Of a DNA stretch of 64,000 bases, positions 49,022 to 59,183 are shown in pieces. The DNA comes from Chloroflexota bacterium (GTDB taxonomy: Bacteria > Chloroflexota > UBA11872). The notes beneath the pieces are model-generated. The model was not told the DNA's origin, did no database searches, and worked only from the letters and a program-made list of their open reading frames with translations. A program made the translations under genes and the position numbers. Each line of letters opens with the position of its first letter. Positions within the stretch are counted from its first letter, which is position 1. The DNA lies in contig JAJDZU010000003.1 in assembly GCA_022824495.1 (NCBI GenBank), forward strand, positions 1 to 64,000, given 5' to 3'.

Positions 49022-51856
49022 ATGACGGTTGATCCGACCATCCTCCCAGGTCTGCTTCTGCTGGTCCTGGAATTGCTGGTGTTGGCCGCTGTCGGTGTTG
49101 TGGTCGCACGGGTGGCGTTGCGGCAGTCCAACGACTTGCTGGCGCTGGCCCAGGGGATGGTGATTGGTCCGGCGCTGTGGGGATTGATTGTCAATTTCGT
49201 TCTGCACGCGTTTTCTGGTTTGGCTGGCGCCCTTGCTGCCTGGGGCGTCACGCTTGCACTGGCTGCGGCGCTGGCGTGGCGGGCTCGGGACAGGCTGCGA
49301 CTAGCACCACGCACCGTCGCAGGGTTCGTGATGGCTGCACTGGTGCTCTTCTGGTTTGTGCTGGCCAGCCGTCAGTTGATGTACATCGTTGACGCCTATT
49401 TGCACCTGGGCCTGGCCGCATCAATCCGCGCCGGGGGCTACCCGCCGGCGTTTCCCTGGCACCCGGGGCTACCCGCGCCGTACCACTACGGGGCGGACTT
49501 GCTGATGGCCCTGCTGGCGCCGCCGGTGGGACCAGACCCGGCGTTTTCGACCGAGATCATCGACGCATACGCGTGGACCAGCCTGGCGCTGATCGTGGTC
49601 GCAACGGTCGTGCGGTTTGGCTCGCGGATCGCTGCGCTGGTGATTTGCCCGCTGCTGCTGTCGTTTGGACTGTGGACGCAACTGCACTACACGGCGCCGC
49701 CGGGCATCTTGCAGGTCCCGATTCCGGCGGGCATCCCGGAGGCCGGCGTACGCGCTTCGCTGTGGGGACTGTACTGGCCCACGGTGGACTATCCCTGGCA
49801 GACCGCGGTTGAAGGGTCGCCGGCGAACATCTGGAAGCCCCACTTCGTGCTCGCGTATGCCGTGGCATTTGTGGTGCTCGAGCGAGTGGCGGCGCGCGGC
49901 AGGCGAGGGTGGCTGGGGCATGTCGCCCTGGCGCTGGCCATTGGTTTTCTGGGGCTGGTTGACGAGACCGTGGCCCCGGTCGTACTGGGTCTGTGGGGAC
50001 TTCTGGAACTGTACGAGCTGCATCGCGGCTCACATCTCGCTCCAATCCTTCGGCGATTGCGCGGCGGCGACAGCCACAGCCCGATGCGGTGGGAGCCGAT
50101 GCTGCGCGCAAGTTCGGGACCCGTGCTTGCCGCGATACTCCTGGCCATTGGCGGCGGCGCGATTACCGGGGTTCTGACCAGTTCGTCACACTCGGGGTTG
50201 TCGCTCGGCTGGATCGCCGACGCGGGCAGCCGGCGTCCGTTGGGCGACTTCACCCGGTTGTCGGGCGGCGTAGGCGTGCTGGCGCTGGGCACCGTGCCCG
50301 TCACCGTCGGAGCCCTGCTGCTGGCGTGGCGACAACGACTGGTTCTGACTCTGGCGGCAACCAGTCTTTCGATGCTGCTGGCGGCGCTGTCGCTGCGCTA
50401 CGAGTACTCGCTGGATCTGGTTCGTCTTGACGGGCATGCAAGGAACTTCGCGCTGCTGGCGTTGATGGTGGCGTTGGGCGTGCGAATGGCCGCGCTCTCG
50501 CCACGCTGGCGCTATGCCGCCAGCGCGGTGCTGGTTGCCCTTGTCACGTGGCCAACGGTCGCGGCACCGGCACAGAACATTGGCCTTGCGCTTAGGCGCG
50601 GGCCCGAGCTTGCGAATGCGCGACTCGATCCGTCAGCCGCACCCTCGGACCTGATTGGCCGCTACGTGATGCGTGAACCGATGTCGGTGGTGGTTGCCGA
50701 ATACGTCCGCGAGCGCACGTCCGTCGACGACCGCATCCTGTCGCCGTCGCCTATCGAAATGTCGATTGTCACCGGCCGTCCGAACGCCTCGGCCTACGCC
50801 GAGTTTGTGCAATTCGTGCCGGTGCATGGCCCCGAGTACCTGGACGCGATCCGTTTTCTTGAACCGCTGGCGGTCCGACGCCTTGGGGTCAGTTACGTCC
50901 ATGCGCCTGACACCTGGATTGCCGATTTGCCGGAGCGCGCGCAGCGCTGGCTGCAAGACCGGAACTTATTCGAACCGCTGATTCGCGACGGCGTCGATAC
51001 GCTGTACCGAGTGCAGCCTGCGTTCCTGAATCTGGAGACGACACCGCCGCCTGAGTCGTTCGAGGGTTTGCGGCAAGCGGTGTCGCCCGACGCCACGGTG
51101 TACCTCTCGCCGGCTCTAGAACCCGTAAACTCCATTCGTGCCGCCGTGGTGCTTTCGCACACGCAGCTTCTCGGTCGTGCGCGACCGACGCCGACCTGGC
51201 ACAGCCGACCCCATTTTCCTACCGAACCACTGGGCGAGCGCACGCCTGATCTCATCGTTACATCCGCGCGCCTGGCGCCCTCCGCGTTTCCCCTGGACCG
51301 GCGCCAGCCAATCTGGTGGAACGACGAGATTGCGATATATCCGCTAGGCAAAGCCGCCAATCCGATCATGCCGCCGCCGCCGCGTCCGTTCAGCGTTGAG
51401 GTGTCCGACGTCCAGACGGCCGATGGTCGAATCGCCTTCACCGCGACGTTCCTGGATCTGGAGCCCGACCAATGGAAAGGCCAGGATTGGCTGGTGACGT
51501 CAACCGACGCCTCGCCCTGGGCGATTCCGCGCGAATTCGAGGCGGACGAACGCCGTCGTGCCGGGTCGCAATGGTTCGGCGGCCAGGTCGTTCCCGGCAG
51601 GGGCACGACGGAACGCCGGTTTGAGTTTGACCCGCGTGCGGTGAGCCTTCTGGTGGCGGAGGGCGACGGTGAATTCGCGGCGGCGCCTTCCTCCGGTACG
51701 GCCCTTGATCCGGGCAACTGGACGCTGGCCGTACGCCTGCGAGGCGACTGGTGGGAACTCGCGTACATCCCGCTGATGAGGATTAAGGTCTCGAGCTCGG
51801 GCGAGGCGAGTTACACCGTCTACGAGGGAACGCTGAGCGCCGCGCTGATTCCTTGA
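49022..51856 (+). CDS. Large polytopic membrane protein, GT-C-like, paralogue 1
   Basis: The 944-residue protein has an N-terminal half (about 1-510) of roughly 13 hydrophobic helices and a C-terminal soluble half of about 430 residues. Conserved among the copies in this window are: YHYGADLLMALL in the first large loop, GLVDETVAPVVL, VRLDGHARNFALLALM, VTWPTVAAPAQNIGLA, VTGRPNASAYAEF, GPEYLDAIRFLEP, YVHAPDTWIADLPERAQRWL, GQDWLVTSTDASPWAIP and the final YTVYEGTL. The many-helix plus exoplasmic-domain layout and an acidic-His loop (DAYLHLGLAASIRAGG) recall GT-C lipid-linked glycosyltransferases. I do not recognise the exact family, so function is open. Confidence 0.75.
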   Translation: MTVDPTILPGLLLLVLELLVLAAVGVVVARVALRQSNDLLALAQGMVIGPALWGLIVNFVLHAFSGLAGALAAWGVTLALAAALAWRARDRLRLAPRTVAGFVMAALVLFWFVLASRQLMYIVDAYLHLGLAASIRAGGYPPAFPWHPGLPAPYHYGADLLMALLAPPVGPDPAFSTEIIDAYAWTSLALIVVATVVRFGSRIAALVICPLLLSFGLWTQLHYTAPPGILQVPIPAGIPEAGVRASLWGLYWPTVDYPWQTAVEGSPANIWKPHFVLAYAVAFVVLERVAARGRRGWLGHVALALAIGFLGLVDETVAPVVLGLWGLLELYELHRGSHLAPILRRLRGGDSHSPMRWEPMLRASSGPVLAAILLAIGGGAITGVLTSSSHSGLSLGWIADAGSRRPLGDFTRLSGGVGVLALGTVPVTVGALLLAWRQRLVLTLAATSLSMLLAALSLRYEYSLDLVRLDGHARNFALLALMVALGVRMAALSPRWRYAASAVLVALVTWPTVAAPAQNIGLALRRGPELANARLDPSAAPSDLIGRYVMREPMSVVVAEYVRERTSVDDRILSPSPIEMSIVTGRPNASAYAEFVQFVPVHGPEYLDAIRFLEPLAVRRLGVSYVHAPDTWIADLPERAQRWLQDRNLFEPLIRDGVDTLYRVQPAFLNLETTPPPESFEGLRQAVSPDATVYLSPALEPVNSIRAAVVLSHTQLLGRARPTPTWHSRPHFPTEPLGERTPDLIVTSARLAPSAFPLDRRQPIWWNDEIAIYPLGKAANPIMPPPPRPFSVEVSDVQTADGRIAFTATFLDLEPDQWKGQDWLVTSTDASPWAIPREFEADERRRAGSQWFGGQVVPGRGTTERRFEFDPRAVSLLVAEGDGEFAAAPSSGTALDPGNWTLAVRLRGDWWELAYIPLMRIKVSSSGEASYTVYEGTLSAALIP

Positions 51857-51957
51857 GCCATCGCCGAGCCCGCGAAGCGTCATTCATGCTTCACGAAGCG
51901 GCCTGCCTTCGTTCCGGCTGACAGTTTAAGGTGGAAACCCGAAGTGGATCTGTTTGA

Positions 51958-52614
51958 GTGACGGTCGAATTTGGGCTGCTGATGCTGGGGCTGGAACTTG
52001 CGGTGCTGGTCGCGGTGGGCTTGGTAGGGGTACAGATTCTGCGCACCGCGGCTGCCGCCACGCACGATCGCCGGACTCACCGTCGCGACGCTGGCCATCT
52101 TCTGGATGGCCGTGGCCGGGCGCAAGCTCCTCACCAGCCCGATCGTGAAATCCACCTCGGCGGTGGGGTGGTTTCGCGTATGGTGGCGCGATCGTCGGGC
52201 AATGCCGAGAGGCTGAGTTTCGGGTGAAACACAACGGCGGGTGACCGTGGGCCCCTGGGTTTCTTCGACGCCTTAGCGGGTAGCATCGTGCTCTTGGGCT
52301 TCGGTCCGCTGCCGATCGCGAGGTTCGCGGCGATGCTGGACCGATGCGAGCGACTCATGCCGGCCCTGGTTGCCAGGAGCCGTGCGATGCTGCGCGCAAG
52401 TCTCGTTTGGCAGTATGAGCCTGCGCGGGACGTCTCGAGGCTTGACGGGCACGCGCGAAACTCTGAGCCCTGTCCACTGCCGGTCGCACTCAGCATCCGC
52501 TTGATGGCGCTGCAGCCGCGCTTAGGTCTTGGAGTTATCCGGCTCCGCCCTGGAGCCGGTGATGTGCATTACGAGGTCTATGAGGGCGACCTCGAGGCGA
52601 GGCTGCTTGACTAG
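51958..52614 (+). pseudogene. Decayed fourth copy of the large membrane protein
   Basis: Fragments of the same family lie in order but in several frames. MTVEFGLLMLGLELAVLVAV (51958, cf. the start of paralogue 1) and RTIAGLTVATLAIFWMAVAG (about 52064-52124, another frame) come first. SLVWQYEPARDVSRLDGHAR (about 52400-52460) and a terminal YEVYEGDLEARLLD ending at 52614 follow. About 220 of 940 codons remain, so large internal deletions and frameshifts have occurred. It directly follows paralogue 1, consistent with tandem duplication and loss. Confidence 0.75.
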
Positions 52615-52772
52615 TCTTAGTTGTCCCACGACTTACGATTGTCGGGTTCAGATGCCGCTCGGGAACGAATTGTCGCCTCAATTGCAGGGTTCAACAAACA
52701 GCCATCCGACTTCTGCGATTGGTCGTGGCAAGGCAGAATTCGCAGACTCTGCTGCGCCCGGGGCTGGAGATT

Positions 52773-54953
52773 GTGACTAGAAACATCGCGGACGGGATAC
52801 TTGGTTCGGCCAGGCTGGAGATCGACCGGCCGGGCGTGGCCGGGCAGCCGGTGACGTTTCGCATCATCTACACGGCCGGGGCGGCGGGGGTGGATGACCG
52901 CGGCGCCGTGCGGGTTTCGTGGCGGTCGCAGGCGGGGTTGGGGGAGCCGCAGCTAGCAGATCCGGCGGCACCAGGCTACCTGGCGGTTCGGACGGTGTCG
53001 GAGGGTACGGTGCGGCCGGTGGCCCGCTTCAATGAGCGCGGGCATCGGCGGCCATTTGTGCCGGCGGTCACCGTTCATACGGACGATGGCGGGCTGTGGC
53101 CGGGCGACCGGCTGGAGCTGACGTTCGGTGACACGTCCGGTGGAAGTCCCGGCATCCGTGCCCCCGTGACGGTGGTGAAGGATTTCGAGTTCCAGGTCTC
53201 CGTTGACTGCAAAGGCGCGCAGGAGTTCCTGGATCTGGATGGCTTCCTTACGTTTCCGGTTGATGCTGGGCCGGCGGTTCGGCTGGTGGCCATTGCCCCG
53301 AGCGACGTCAAGGCGGGCGAGCCGTTTACCGTGCATGCGCGGTTCGAGGACGTGTGGGGGAATCCCACCGAGTTGCCCGGCGCCTCGCTACAGGTCGGCA
53401 TCGGTGACGGCGAGGACGTGCGCGGCTCGGCAGTTGGCGCGGGACCGGTAATCCCCATTGAAAATCTGAAGATAGAGGCGTGCGGTGTCGTCCGCCTGGA
53501 AGTCACGGACCAGACCAGCGGGCTGCGGGCCACCAGCAATCCGATCCGGGTTGCGCCCGAATTTCCGGTTCAGCGTCATTGGTGGGGTGACTTGCACGGG
53601 CAGAGCGGCGAGACCGTAGGAACCAACCCCTCAGCCGACTATTTCCACTACGCCAGATACCTCGCCTGCGCCGACTTCACCTGTCACCAGGGCAACGACT
53701 TTCAAATCACGGAAGAGTTCTGGGCACGTTTGCGGCGCGAGGTGGAGGCAATCCACGAAGACGGCGAGTTCGTGTGCTTTCACGGCTACGAGTGGTCGGG
53801 AAACACCGAGGTGGGCGGCGACCGAAACGTGATATTCAGGGGCGTTCCGGAGGCCGGCGACATCTGGCGCTCGGGGCACTGGCTAATCGGCGACCGGCGG
53901 CCGCTGGATCCCCAGCAGGATGCTCTCAATCTGGATGAACTCTACGCGCGGTTTCGCGGACGCGATGACGTGATGCTGCTGCCGCACGTGGGTGGCCGTC
54001 GCGCTGAGCTCAGTTGGATAGATCCCGAGCTGGAGCCTGTCGTGGAAGTGCACTCGGCGCACGGCACTTCGGAGTGGTTCCTGCGACAGGCGCTGGCGAC
54101 GGGTGTGAAGGTGGGTTTCCTGGCGGGCAGCGACGATCACATGGGACGGCCGGCGGCGACGCTGGCCAATTCCAATGAGATGCCGGTGAACGGCGGCCTG
54201 GCCTGCATTCGCGCGTCGGCACTCACGCGTGATGGGATCTGGGACGGGCTGCACTCGCGTCACTGTCATGGAACGACTGGGGCGCGGATTCTGATTGACA
54301 CGCAGGTCGCGGGCGCGCGCATGGGCGCCGAAGCCGCCGCGAAGGGTGCTGTACCGGTTGACGTTCGGGTCAACGGCACGGCTCCGATTATCGAGATCGC
54401 GGTCTACCGGGACGGAGAGCCGGTGCATCGCTGGACGCCGGCCGGCGACCCATCGCAGGTGCTTGTGGCCTGGACCGGGAACCTGCGGATCGCCCGCGGG
54501 CGCAAGCAGCGGTGGGATGGTGAGTTGACCGTGCGGGGGGCACGCATCCATGACGTCTCGCCGTTCGCTTTCGACCATCCGCAAGAGGGCTTGATCGGAG
54601 GCGACGGGCATCGCGTGGCATGGACCAGCGAGACGGCGGGCGACTACGACGGGTTGTGGCTGGAGTTGGTTGACGTGACGGATCCCGTGATCCAATTCGC
54701 GGCCGAGCCGCTGACCGTGGCGCAGCCGCTGGCCGGGATCGAGGACGGTCCGCTCTTCGTGGCGGCGAAGGGTTTGGGGGCGCACCTGCGTCTGCAAGCG
54801 CTGCCGCATGACGGCGGTCCGTTGGACGCCGGAATGTCGTGGGTCGACTCCGCGCCGCCAGGCGGCGTTCATGCCTACCACGTGCGTGTGACGCAACTGG
54901 ACGGGCACATGGCGTGGTCAAGCCCCACGTACGTTGACATAACAGCAGGGTGA
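52773..54953 (+). CDS. DUF3604/PHP-like protein with N-terminal beta domains
   Basis: The product is about 726 residues. The first 260 look like beta-sandwich modules (AGQPVTFRIIYTAGAAG; VKAGEPFTVHARFEDVWGNP). Then comes the DUF3604 core: HWWGDLHGQSGETVG (metal-binding D-x-H), ADFTCHQGNDFQITEEFW, VCFHGYEWSGNTEVGGDRNV, VMLLPHVGGRRAELSW, VEVHSAHGTSEWFLRQAL and VGFLAGSDDHMGRPA. This is a predicted metallohydrolase related to PHP phosphoesterases; substrate unknown. No signal peptide is evident. GTG 52773 (GGAG just upstream) or TTG 52719 could start it. Confidence 0.75.
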   Translation: MTRNIADGILGSARLEIDRPGVAGQPVTFRIIYTAGAAGVDDRGAVRVSWRSQAGLGEPQLADPAAPGYLAVRTVSEGTVRPVARFNERGHRRPFVPAVTVHTDDGGLWPGDRLELTFGDTSGGSPGIRAPVTVVKDFEFQVSVDCKGAQEFLDLDGFLTFPVDAGPAVRLVAIAPSDVKAGEPFTVHARFEDVWGNPTELPGASLQVGIGDGEDVRGSAVGAGPVIPIENLKIEACGVVRLEVTDQTSGLRATSNPIRVAPEFPVQRHWWGDLHGQSGETVGTNPSADYFHYARYLACADFTCHQGNDFQITEEFWARLRREVEAIHEDGEFVCFHGYEWSGNTEVGGDRNVIFRGVPEAGDIWRSGHWLIGDRRPLDPQQDALNLDELYARFRGRDDVMLLPHVGGRRAELSWIDPELEPVVEVHSAHGTSEWFLRQALATGVKVGFLAGSDDHMGRPAATLANSNEMPVNGGLACIRASALTRDGIWDGLHSRHCHGTTGARILIDTQVAGARMGAEAAAKGAVPVDVRVNGTAPIIEIAVYRDGEPVHRWTPAGDPSQVLVAWTGNLRIARGRKQRWDGELTVRGARIHDVSPFAFDHPQEGLIGGDGHRVAWTSETAGDYDGLWLELVDVTDPVIQFAAEPLTVAQPLAGIEDGPLFVAAKGLGAHLRLQALPHDGGPLDAGMSWVDSAPPGGVHAYHVRVTQLDGHMAWSSPTYVDITAG

Positions 54954-55094
54954 ACTGCAGCTCGAGGCGTGAGGCGAGGGCGTGGGTATGACGAAGCCGG
55001 CAGGTGTGTCGGCGGCGTTGGGTTGACGGGTGTGAGGCCGCTCTCTAGCCTCGGTTCCGCTCGGGCCAACCCGATAGACCGGCGAGGGTGATCA

Positions 55095-57092
55095 ATGGCG
55101 GCGGCGCAGGACACGCATCAGGCTTCCCAGGAGACCGAGTTATTCGCCCCTCCCGCGGACTTCGCGGCGGCCGCGCACGTCCCGTCGTTCGAGGCATACC
55201 AGGAGCTTCACCGGCGCAGCCTCGAGGATCCCGAAGGCTTCTGGCGGGAGATCACCGACGGCTTTACCTGGTTCAAGCCGTGGACACAGTTGCAAGAGGG
55301 CGAGCCGCCGTTCGTCAAGTGGTTCGTGGACGGCGAGACCAACATCTCCGCCAACTGTCTGGACCGGCATGTGGAAGCCGGGCGCGGAGACAAAGTGGCC
55401 TACTACTGGGAAGGCGAGCCTGGCGACACCCGCGTAATCACCTATGCCGACCTGTTGTCGGATGTGCAGCGCTTTGCCAACGCGCTGAAGGCCCAGGGCC
55501 TGGAACCCGGCGACCGCGTGGTGCTCTACATGCCCATGGTTCCGGAACTTCCCGTCGCCATGCTGGCCTGCGCACGCCTGGGTGTGGTCCACAGCGTCGT
55601 GTTCGGCGGATTCAGTGCCGATGCCATTCGCGATCGGGTCAACGACGCCGGCGCCCGCATGATCATCACCGCGGACGGCGGCTGGCGGCGCGGACGCGTG
55701 ATTCCCCTGAAGGCCAACGTGGACGCCGCACTGGGCGACGATGCTTGCCCGTCGGTCGAGAGCGTGATTGTGCTCAAGCGCTGCAAGAACGAGATTGGCT
55801 GGAACGACGCACACGACATCTGGTGGGACGACGCAATCGCCGGTCAGTCCGACGCCTGCCCGCCCGCGCAGCTGCCCGCCGAGCATCCGCTGTACATCCT
55901 GTACACCAGCGGAACGACCGGGAAGCCCAAGGGCGTAGTGCATGCCCAGGCCGGCTACATGGTCTACACCGCCTTGACGTCGAAGCTGATCTTCGACCTC
56001 AGGGACGACGACATCTACTGGTGTACGGCCGACATCGGCTGGGTGACCGGGCACAGCTACATCGTCTACGGAATCCTGGCCAACGGCATCACCGGCGTGA
56101 TGTACGAAGGCGCGCCCAACCATCCGGCGGAAGACCGCTTCTGGGAACTCGTCGAGAAATACCGGGTTACGGTGTTCTACACGGCGCCTACCGCCATCCG
56201 CACGTTCGTGCGCTGGGGCGACCATCATCCGCAGGGGCACGACCTGTCGAGCCTGCGGCTGTTGGGCACCGTGGGCGAGCCGATCAACCCTGACGCTTGG
56301 CTCTGGTATCACCGGGTCATCGGCGGCGGGCGCTGCCCGATTGTGGACACCTGGTGGCAGACTGAGACGGGCGGAGTCCTCATCACGCCCCTCCCCGGAG
56401 CTACAACCCTGAAGCCCGGTTCCGCCACGCTGCCGTTTCCGGGCGTGGAGCCGGCGGTGGTTGGCGAAAACGGCGAGCCGGTACCGGATGGGCAGCGCGG
56501 GCTGCTGATCATCAAGCGCGCCTGGCCGTCGATGCTTCGCGGCATCTACAAGGAAGGCTGGGGCCAGCCGGGGCATCCCGGCGAATACGGCGACAGCGAG
56601 CGGCTGATCGAAACGTACTGGGAGAAGTTCCCCGGCCGTTATCTGACCGGCGACGGCGCCGTACGCGATACCGATGGCTACTACTGGGTAATCGGCCGCG
56701 TGGACGACACGCTGAGCGTTTCGGGCCACCGCATTGGCACGGCCGAGGTTGAGAGCGCCTTGGTCAGCCATCCGTCAGTGGCCGAATCGGCCGTTGTCGG
56801 TGCGCCGGATCCGATCACGGGCGAGTTCATCTCGGCCTTCGTCACACTGCGCGCGGAAATTGAGGGCAGCGACGAACTGCAGGCTGAACTGATCGCGCAC
56901 GTTGGGCAGGTGCTTGGTCGCTTTGCCTGCCCCAAGCAGTTGCGGTTTACGGACGCGTTGCCCAAGACCCGCAGCGGCAAGATCATGCGCCGCCTGCTGC
57001 GTGACATTGCGGCGGGCCGGGAGGTCGTTGGCGATACCACGACGCTTGAGGACCTGACAGTGCTCGCGGCACTGCGGGGCGACGAGGAATAG
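55095..57092 (+). CDS. acsA: Acetyl-CoA synthetase (AMP-forming)
   Basis: AcsA activates acetate to acetyl-CoA via acetyl-AMP. Full-length (665 residues) ANL enzyme: N-terminal [18 protein letters not shown]-loop [87 protein letters not shown] and the C-terminal [16 protein letters not shown] with the catalytic, acetylation-prone Lys. ATG 55095 follows GAGGG. It is a single transcription unit in front of the cytochrome gene. Confidence 0.95.
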   Translation: MAAAQDTHQASQETELFAPPADFAAAAHVPSFEAYQELHRRSLEDPEGFWREITDGFTWFKPWTQLQEGEPPFVKWFVDGETNISANCLDRHVEAGRGDKVAYYWEGEPGDTRVITYADLLSDVQRFANALKAQGLEPGDRVVLYMPMVPELPVAMLACARLGVVHSVVFGGFSADAIRDRVNDAGARMIITADGGWRRGRVIPLKANVDAALGDDACPSVESVIVLKRCKNEIGWNDAHDIWWDDAIAGQSDACPPAQLPAEHPLYILYTSGTTGKPKGVVHAQAGYMVYTALTSKLIFDLRDDDIYWCTADIGWVTGHSYIVYGILANGITGVMYEGAPNHPAEDRFWELVEKYRVTVFYTAPTAIRTFVRWGDHHPQGHDLSSLRLLGTVGEPINPDAWLWYHRVIGGGRCPIVDTWWQTETGGVLITPLPGATTLKPGSATLPFPGVEPAVVGENGEPVPDGQRGLLIIKRAWPSMLRGIYKEGWGQPGHPGEYGDSERLIETYWEKFPGRYLTGDGAVRDTDGYYWVIGRVDDTLSVSGHRIGTAEVESALVSHPSVAESAVVGAPDPITGEFISAFVTLRAEIEGSDELQAELIAHVGQVLGRFACPKQLRFTDALPKTRSGKIMRRLLRDIAAGREVVGDTTTLEDLTVLAALRGDEE

Positions 57093-57197
57093 CCATTCGT
57101 AGGCTGCCAGGGCTGGCCGCGAAGATTAGCGGCGAACGGACTTTGTGAATACAATCACAACCGACGGCGCGCCTGCGCCCGAGGAGACCGTGACCGC

Positions 57198-57749
57198 ATG
57201 ACCGGCTTCAGTCCCAGCCGCCGCCTGCTTGGCGCGCTGGCCGTCTCGCTGTTGCTCGCCGGTGTGCTGGCGTCGTGCGGGGAGAGCCGCCCAGTGGCCA
57301 CCACCAGTGCGGTCGTAGTTGCGCCCCCGGTGGCGCAGATAACCATGCCGCCGGATCGGACACCCGCGGCGGCGGTGGAGTCGCCCACGCCGCGCGTGGC
57401 CGAGGCGATTGTGGCCGTAACTCCCGTAACGGCCGTTCCCACGGCCGTGGCAGCCGCCCAGCCGACGGAAGCGGCGGGCGCGACCGAAACTCCGGTCGCC
57501 ATCGCTTCCCTGAGCGGCGCCGCTGAAGAGGGCCGCAAGCAATTCACGGCGCTGGGCTGCATCGCCTGCCACGGTACCGACCTGAGTGGGGGCATCGGAC
57601 CGGAACTTCGCAAGCGAACGATTGATGACTTGCCCGATTCGCGGATCCGTGAGCAGGCCATGCAAGGCGGCAACGGGATGCCGGCGTTCCCCAACATGTC
57701 CGAGCAGGAACTGCAGAACTTCATCGCGTTCATCCGCAGCCAGGCGTAG
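57198..57749 (+). CDS. Lipid-anchored class I cytochrome c
   Basis: The 183-residue secreted lipoprotein has a signal peptide RRLLGALAVSLLLAGVLASC with lipobox Cys27. An 80-residue Ala/Pro/Thr/Val-rich linker follows, then a monohaem domain with the haem-binding CIACH (Cys121, Cys124, His125) and an axial Met in NGMPAFPNMSEQEL (Met161). It should carry electrons at the outer face of the membrane, as small subunits of cytochrome oxidases and related complexes do; no oxidase gene is near. ATG 57198. Confidence 0.88.
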   Translation: MTGFSPSRRLLGALAVSLLLAGVLASCGESRPVATTSAVVVAPPVAQITMPPDRTPAAAVESPTPRVAEAIVAVTPVTAVPTAVAAAQPTEAAGATETPVAIASLSGAAEEGRKQFTALGCIACHGTDLSGGIGPELRKRTIDDLPDSRIREQAMQGGNGMPAFPNMSEQELQNFIAFIRSQA

Positions 57750-57834
57750 CCGAGGGCAATTCGTTCGGGCGGTTTCGATTCCTCGTCGCGAGAGCGTCGT
57801 GCCGGATGGCCAAGTACCCTCGGTATCGAACCAC

Positions 57835-57907
57835 GCCCAGGTAGCTCAGTCGGCAGAGCAGCGGTTTTGTAAACCGCAGGTTGTGGGTTCGAATCCCACC
57901 CTGGGCT
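57835..57907 (+). tRNA. tRNA-Thr (anticodon TGT)
   Basis: Cloverleaf by eye: acceptor GCCCAGG/CCTGGGC (57835-57841 with 57900-57906), D-arm with TAGCTCAGTCGGCAGAGCA, anticodon stem GCGGT/ACCGC around the loop TTTGTAA (anticodon TGT at 57868-57870), and T-arm GTGGG-TTCGAAT-CCCAC. Discriminator T, and no encoded CCA. The anticodon reads ACA/ACG-type Thr codons, so it is a substrate of the TsaBDE t6A pathway encoded at 20.8-23.7 kb. Confidence 0.96.
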
Positions 57908-58081
57908 CCCTGGCCGATCCGCAACGGACGGCGTCGGGCAAGACCCGTGGCGAGCGCTGCCACGGTCCGTCGGATGAGCGAGCCGCTTTTGGTCCTGGGC
58001 TAGAATCCACGCGGTGCGGCGGACGGTCCGCGCCACAATGCCTGACTCGCCCACGCTGATCGGAGTGCGCTGAAGCAGCCC

Positions 58082-59107
58082 ATGCGCGTGCTGGTAACCG
58101 GCGCGGCCGGCTTTATGGGAAGCCACGCCGTGGACCGTCTGCTTGACCACGGCCACGAGGTCACCGCCGCCGACAGCCTGATCGGCGGCTACGTCGAGAA
58201 CGTCAACCCGGCCGCCGAGTTTGTCGAGTGCGACCTGGCCGACCGCGCGGCGGCAACCGAACTGGTTGAAGCGTCGAATCCCGAAATCATCTTTCACTAC
58301 GCGGCCGACGCTACCGAGGGGCGCAGCCAGTTCACCCCGCTGAGTTCCATGGACAACAACGTGGTCGGCTATCTCAACACGCTGGTCCCGGCCATCGAAC
58401 GCGGGCTATCGAAGATGGTGTTGGTCAGCTCGATGAGCGTGTACGGCGCGCAGCAGGCGCCGTTTGAAGAATCGATGCCGCGCCTTCCCGAGGACGTCTA
58501 CGCGGCAATGAAGGCGTCCATGGAGGCCGCCACCGAGCACCTGTCGGCGGTCCACGGCTTTGACTACGCCATCTTTCGCCCGCATAACGTGTACGGCGAG
58601 CGCCAGAACCTGGCGGACCCGTATCGCAACGTCGTGGCGATCTTTATCAACGCTTTGCTACGGGGCCGCGCATTCCACATATACGGTGACGGTGAACAGC
58701 GCCGCGCCTACTCGTACATCGGCGATACGAATCCCGTGATGGTTGACGGTGGCCTCAGTGAACGCTCCAACGGCCGCATCTTCAACGTTGGCTCGTCGGA
58801 GGACGTTTCGATCAACCAGCTGGCGGATGTCGTTCGCGAAGTGTTCTTTGACGGCGGACCGTGGCCGGCCGGCCTGGAGCCGAAGTACATGCCGGGCCGA
58901 CCGCTTGAGGTCAGGAACGCCTATTGCGCGCACGACGCGGCCGAACAGATCCTCGGTTTCCGCAATACCACCACGCTGCGCGAGGGTGTTGAGGCCATGG
59001 TGCGCTGGGCGCGCGAGGTCGGCGCGCGCGAGCCGACTTATCTGCCAGACAGCCTCGAAATCGGAAGCGAACGCGCACCCGCGACCTGGCGCGAGCAGTT
59101 GATCTGA
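58082..59107 (+). CDS. NAD-dependent epimerase/dehydratase (extended SDR)
   Basis: The 341-residue sugar-nucleotide epimerase-type SDR starts with the Rossmann loop [20 protein letters not shown] (G-x-x-G-x-x-G) and has the acidic NAD end [11 protein letters not shown]. The catalytic Ser region is [19 protein letters not shown], and Tyr/Lys are in VYAAMKAS (Y-x-x-x-K). [12 protein letters not shown] and [18 protein letters not shown] are typical of UDP-glucose 4-epimerase-like enzymes. The exact sugar is unknown. It sits convergent to the large membrane-protein paralogue 2, suggesting surface polysaccharide work. Confidence 0.87.
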   Translation: MRVLVTGAAGFMGSHAVDRLLDHGHEVTAADSLIGGYVENVNPAAEFVECDLADRAAATELVEASNPEIIFHYAADATEGRSQFTPLSSMDNNVVGYLNTLVPAIERGLSKMVLVSSMSVYGAQQAPFEESMPRLPEDVYAAMKASMEAATEHLSAVHGFDYAIFRPHNVYGERQNLADPYRNVVAIFINALLRGRAFHIYGDGEQRRAYSYIGDTNPVMVDGGLSERSNGRIFNVGSSEDVSINQLADVVREVFFDGGPWPAGLEPKYMPGRPLEVRNAYCAHDAAEQILGFRNTTTLREGVEAMVRWAREVGAREPTYLPDSLEIGSERAPATWREQLI

Positions 59108-59183
59108 TTCGACGCTATCTCGCGGGTCGGACTGCCATCCCGAACTTCCGGGGGACCGTGGCGCCGGCGGGACGCGTCTGCTG

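Noticed and set aside
55033-55051. GAGGC...GCCTC inverted repeat before acsA as a terminator
   Set aside because: Five-bp stem with a long loop and no following T-run; too weak to call.
55088-56293. 401-codon plus-strand frame overlapping acsA in another phase
   Set aside because: Arg/Gly-rich shadow frame; acsA is complete with all ANL motifs in its own frame.
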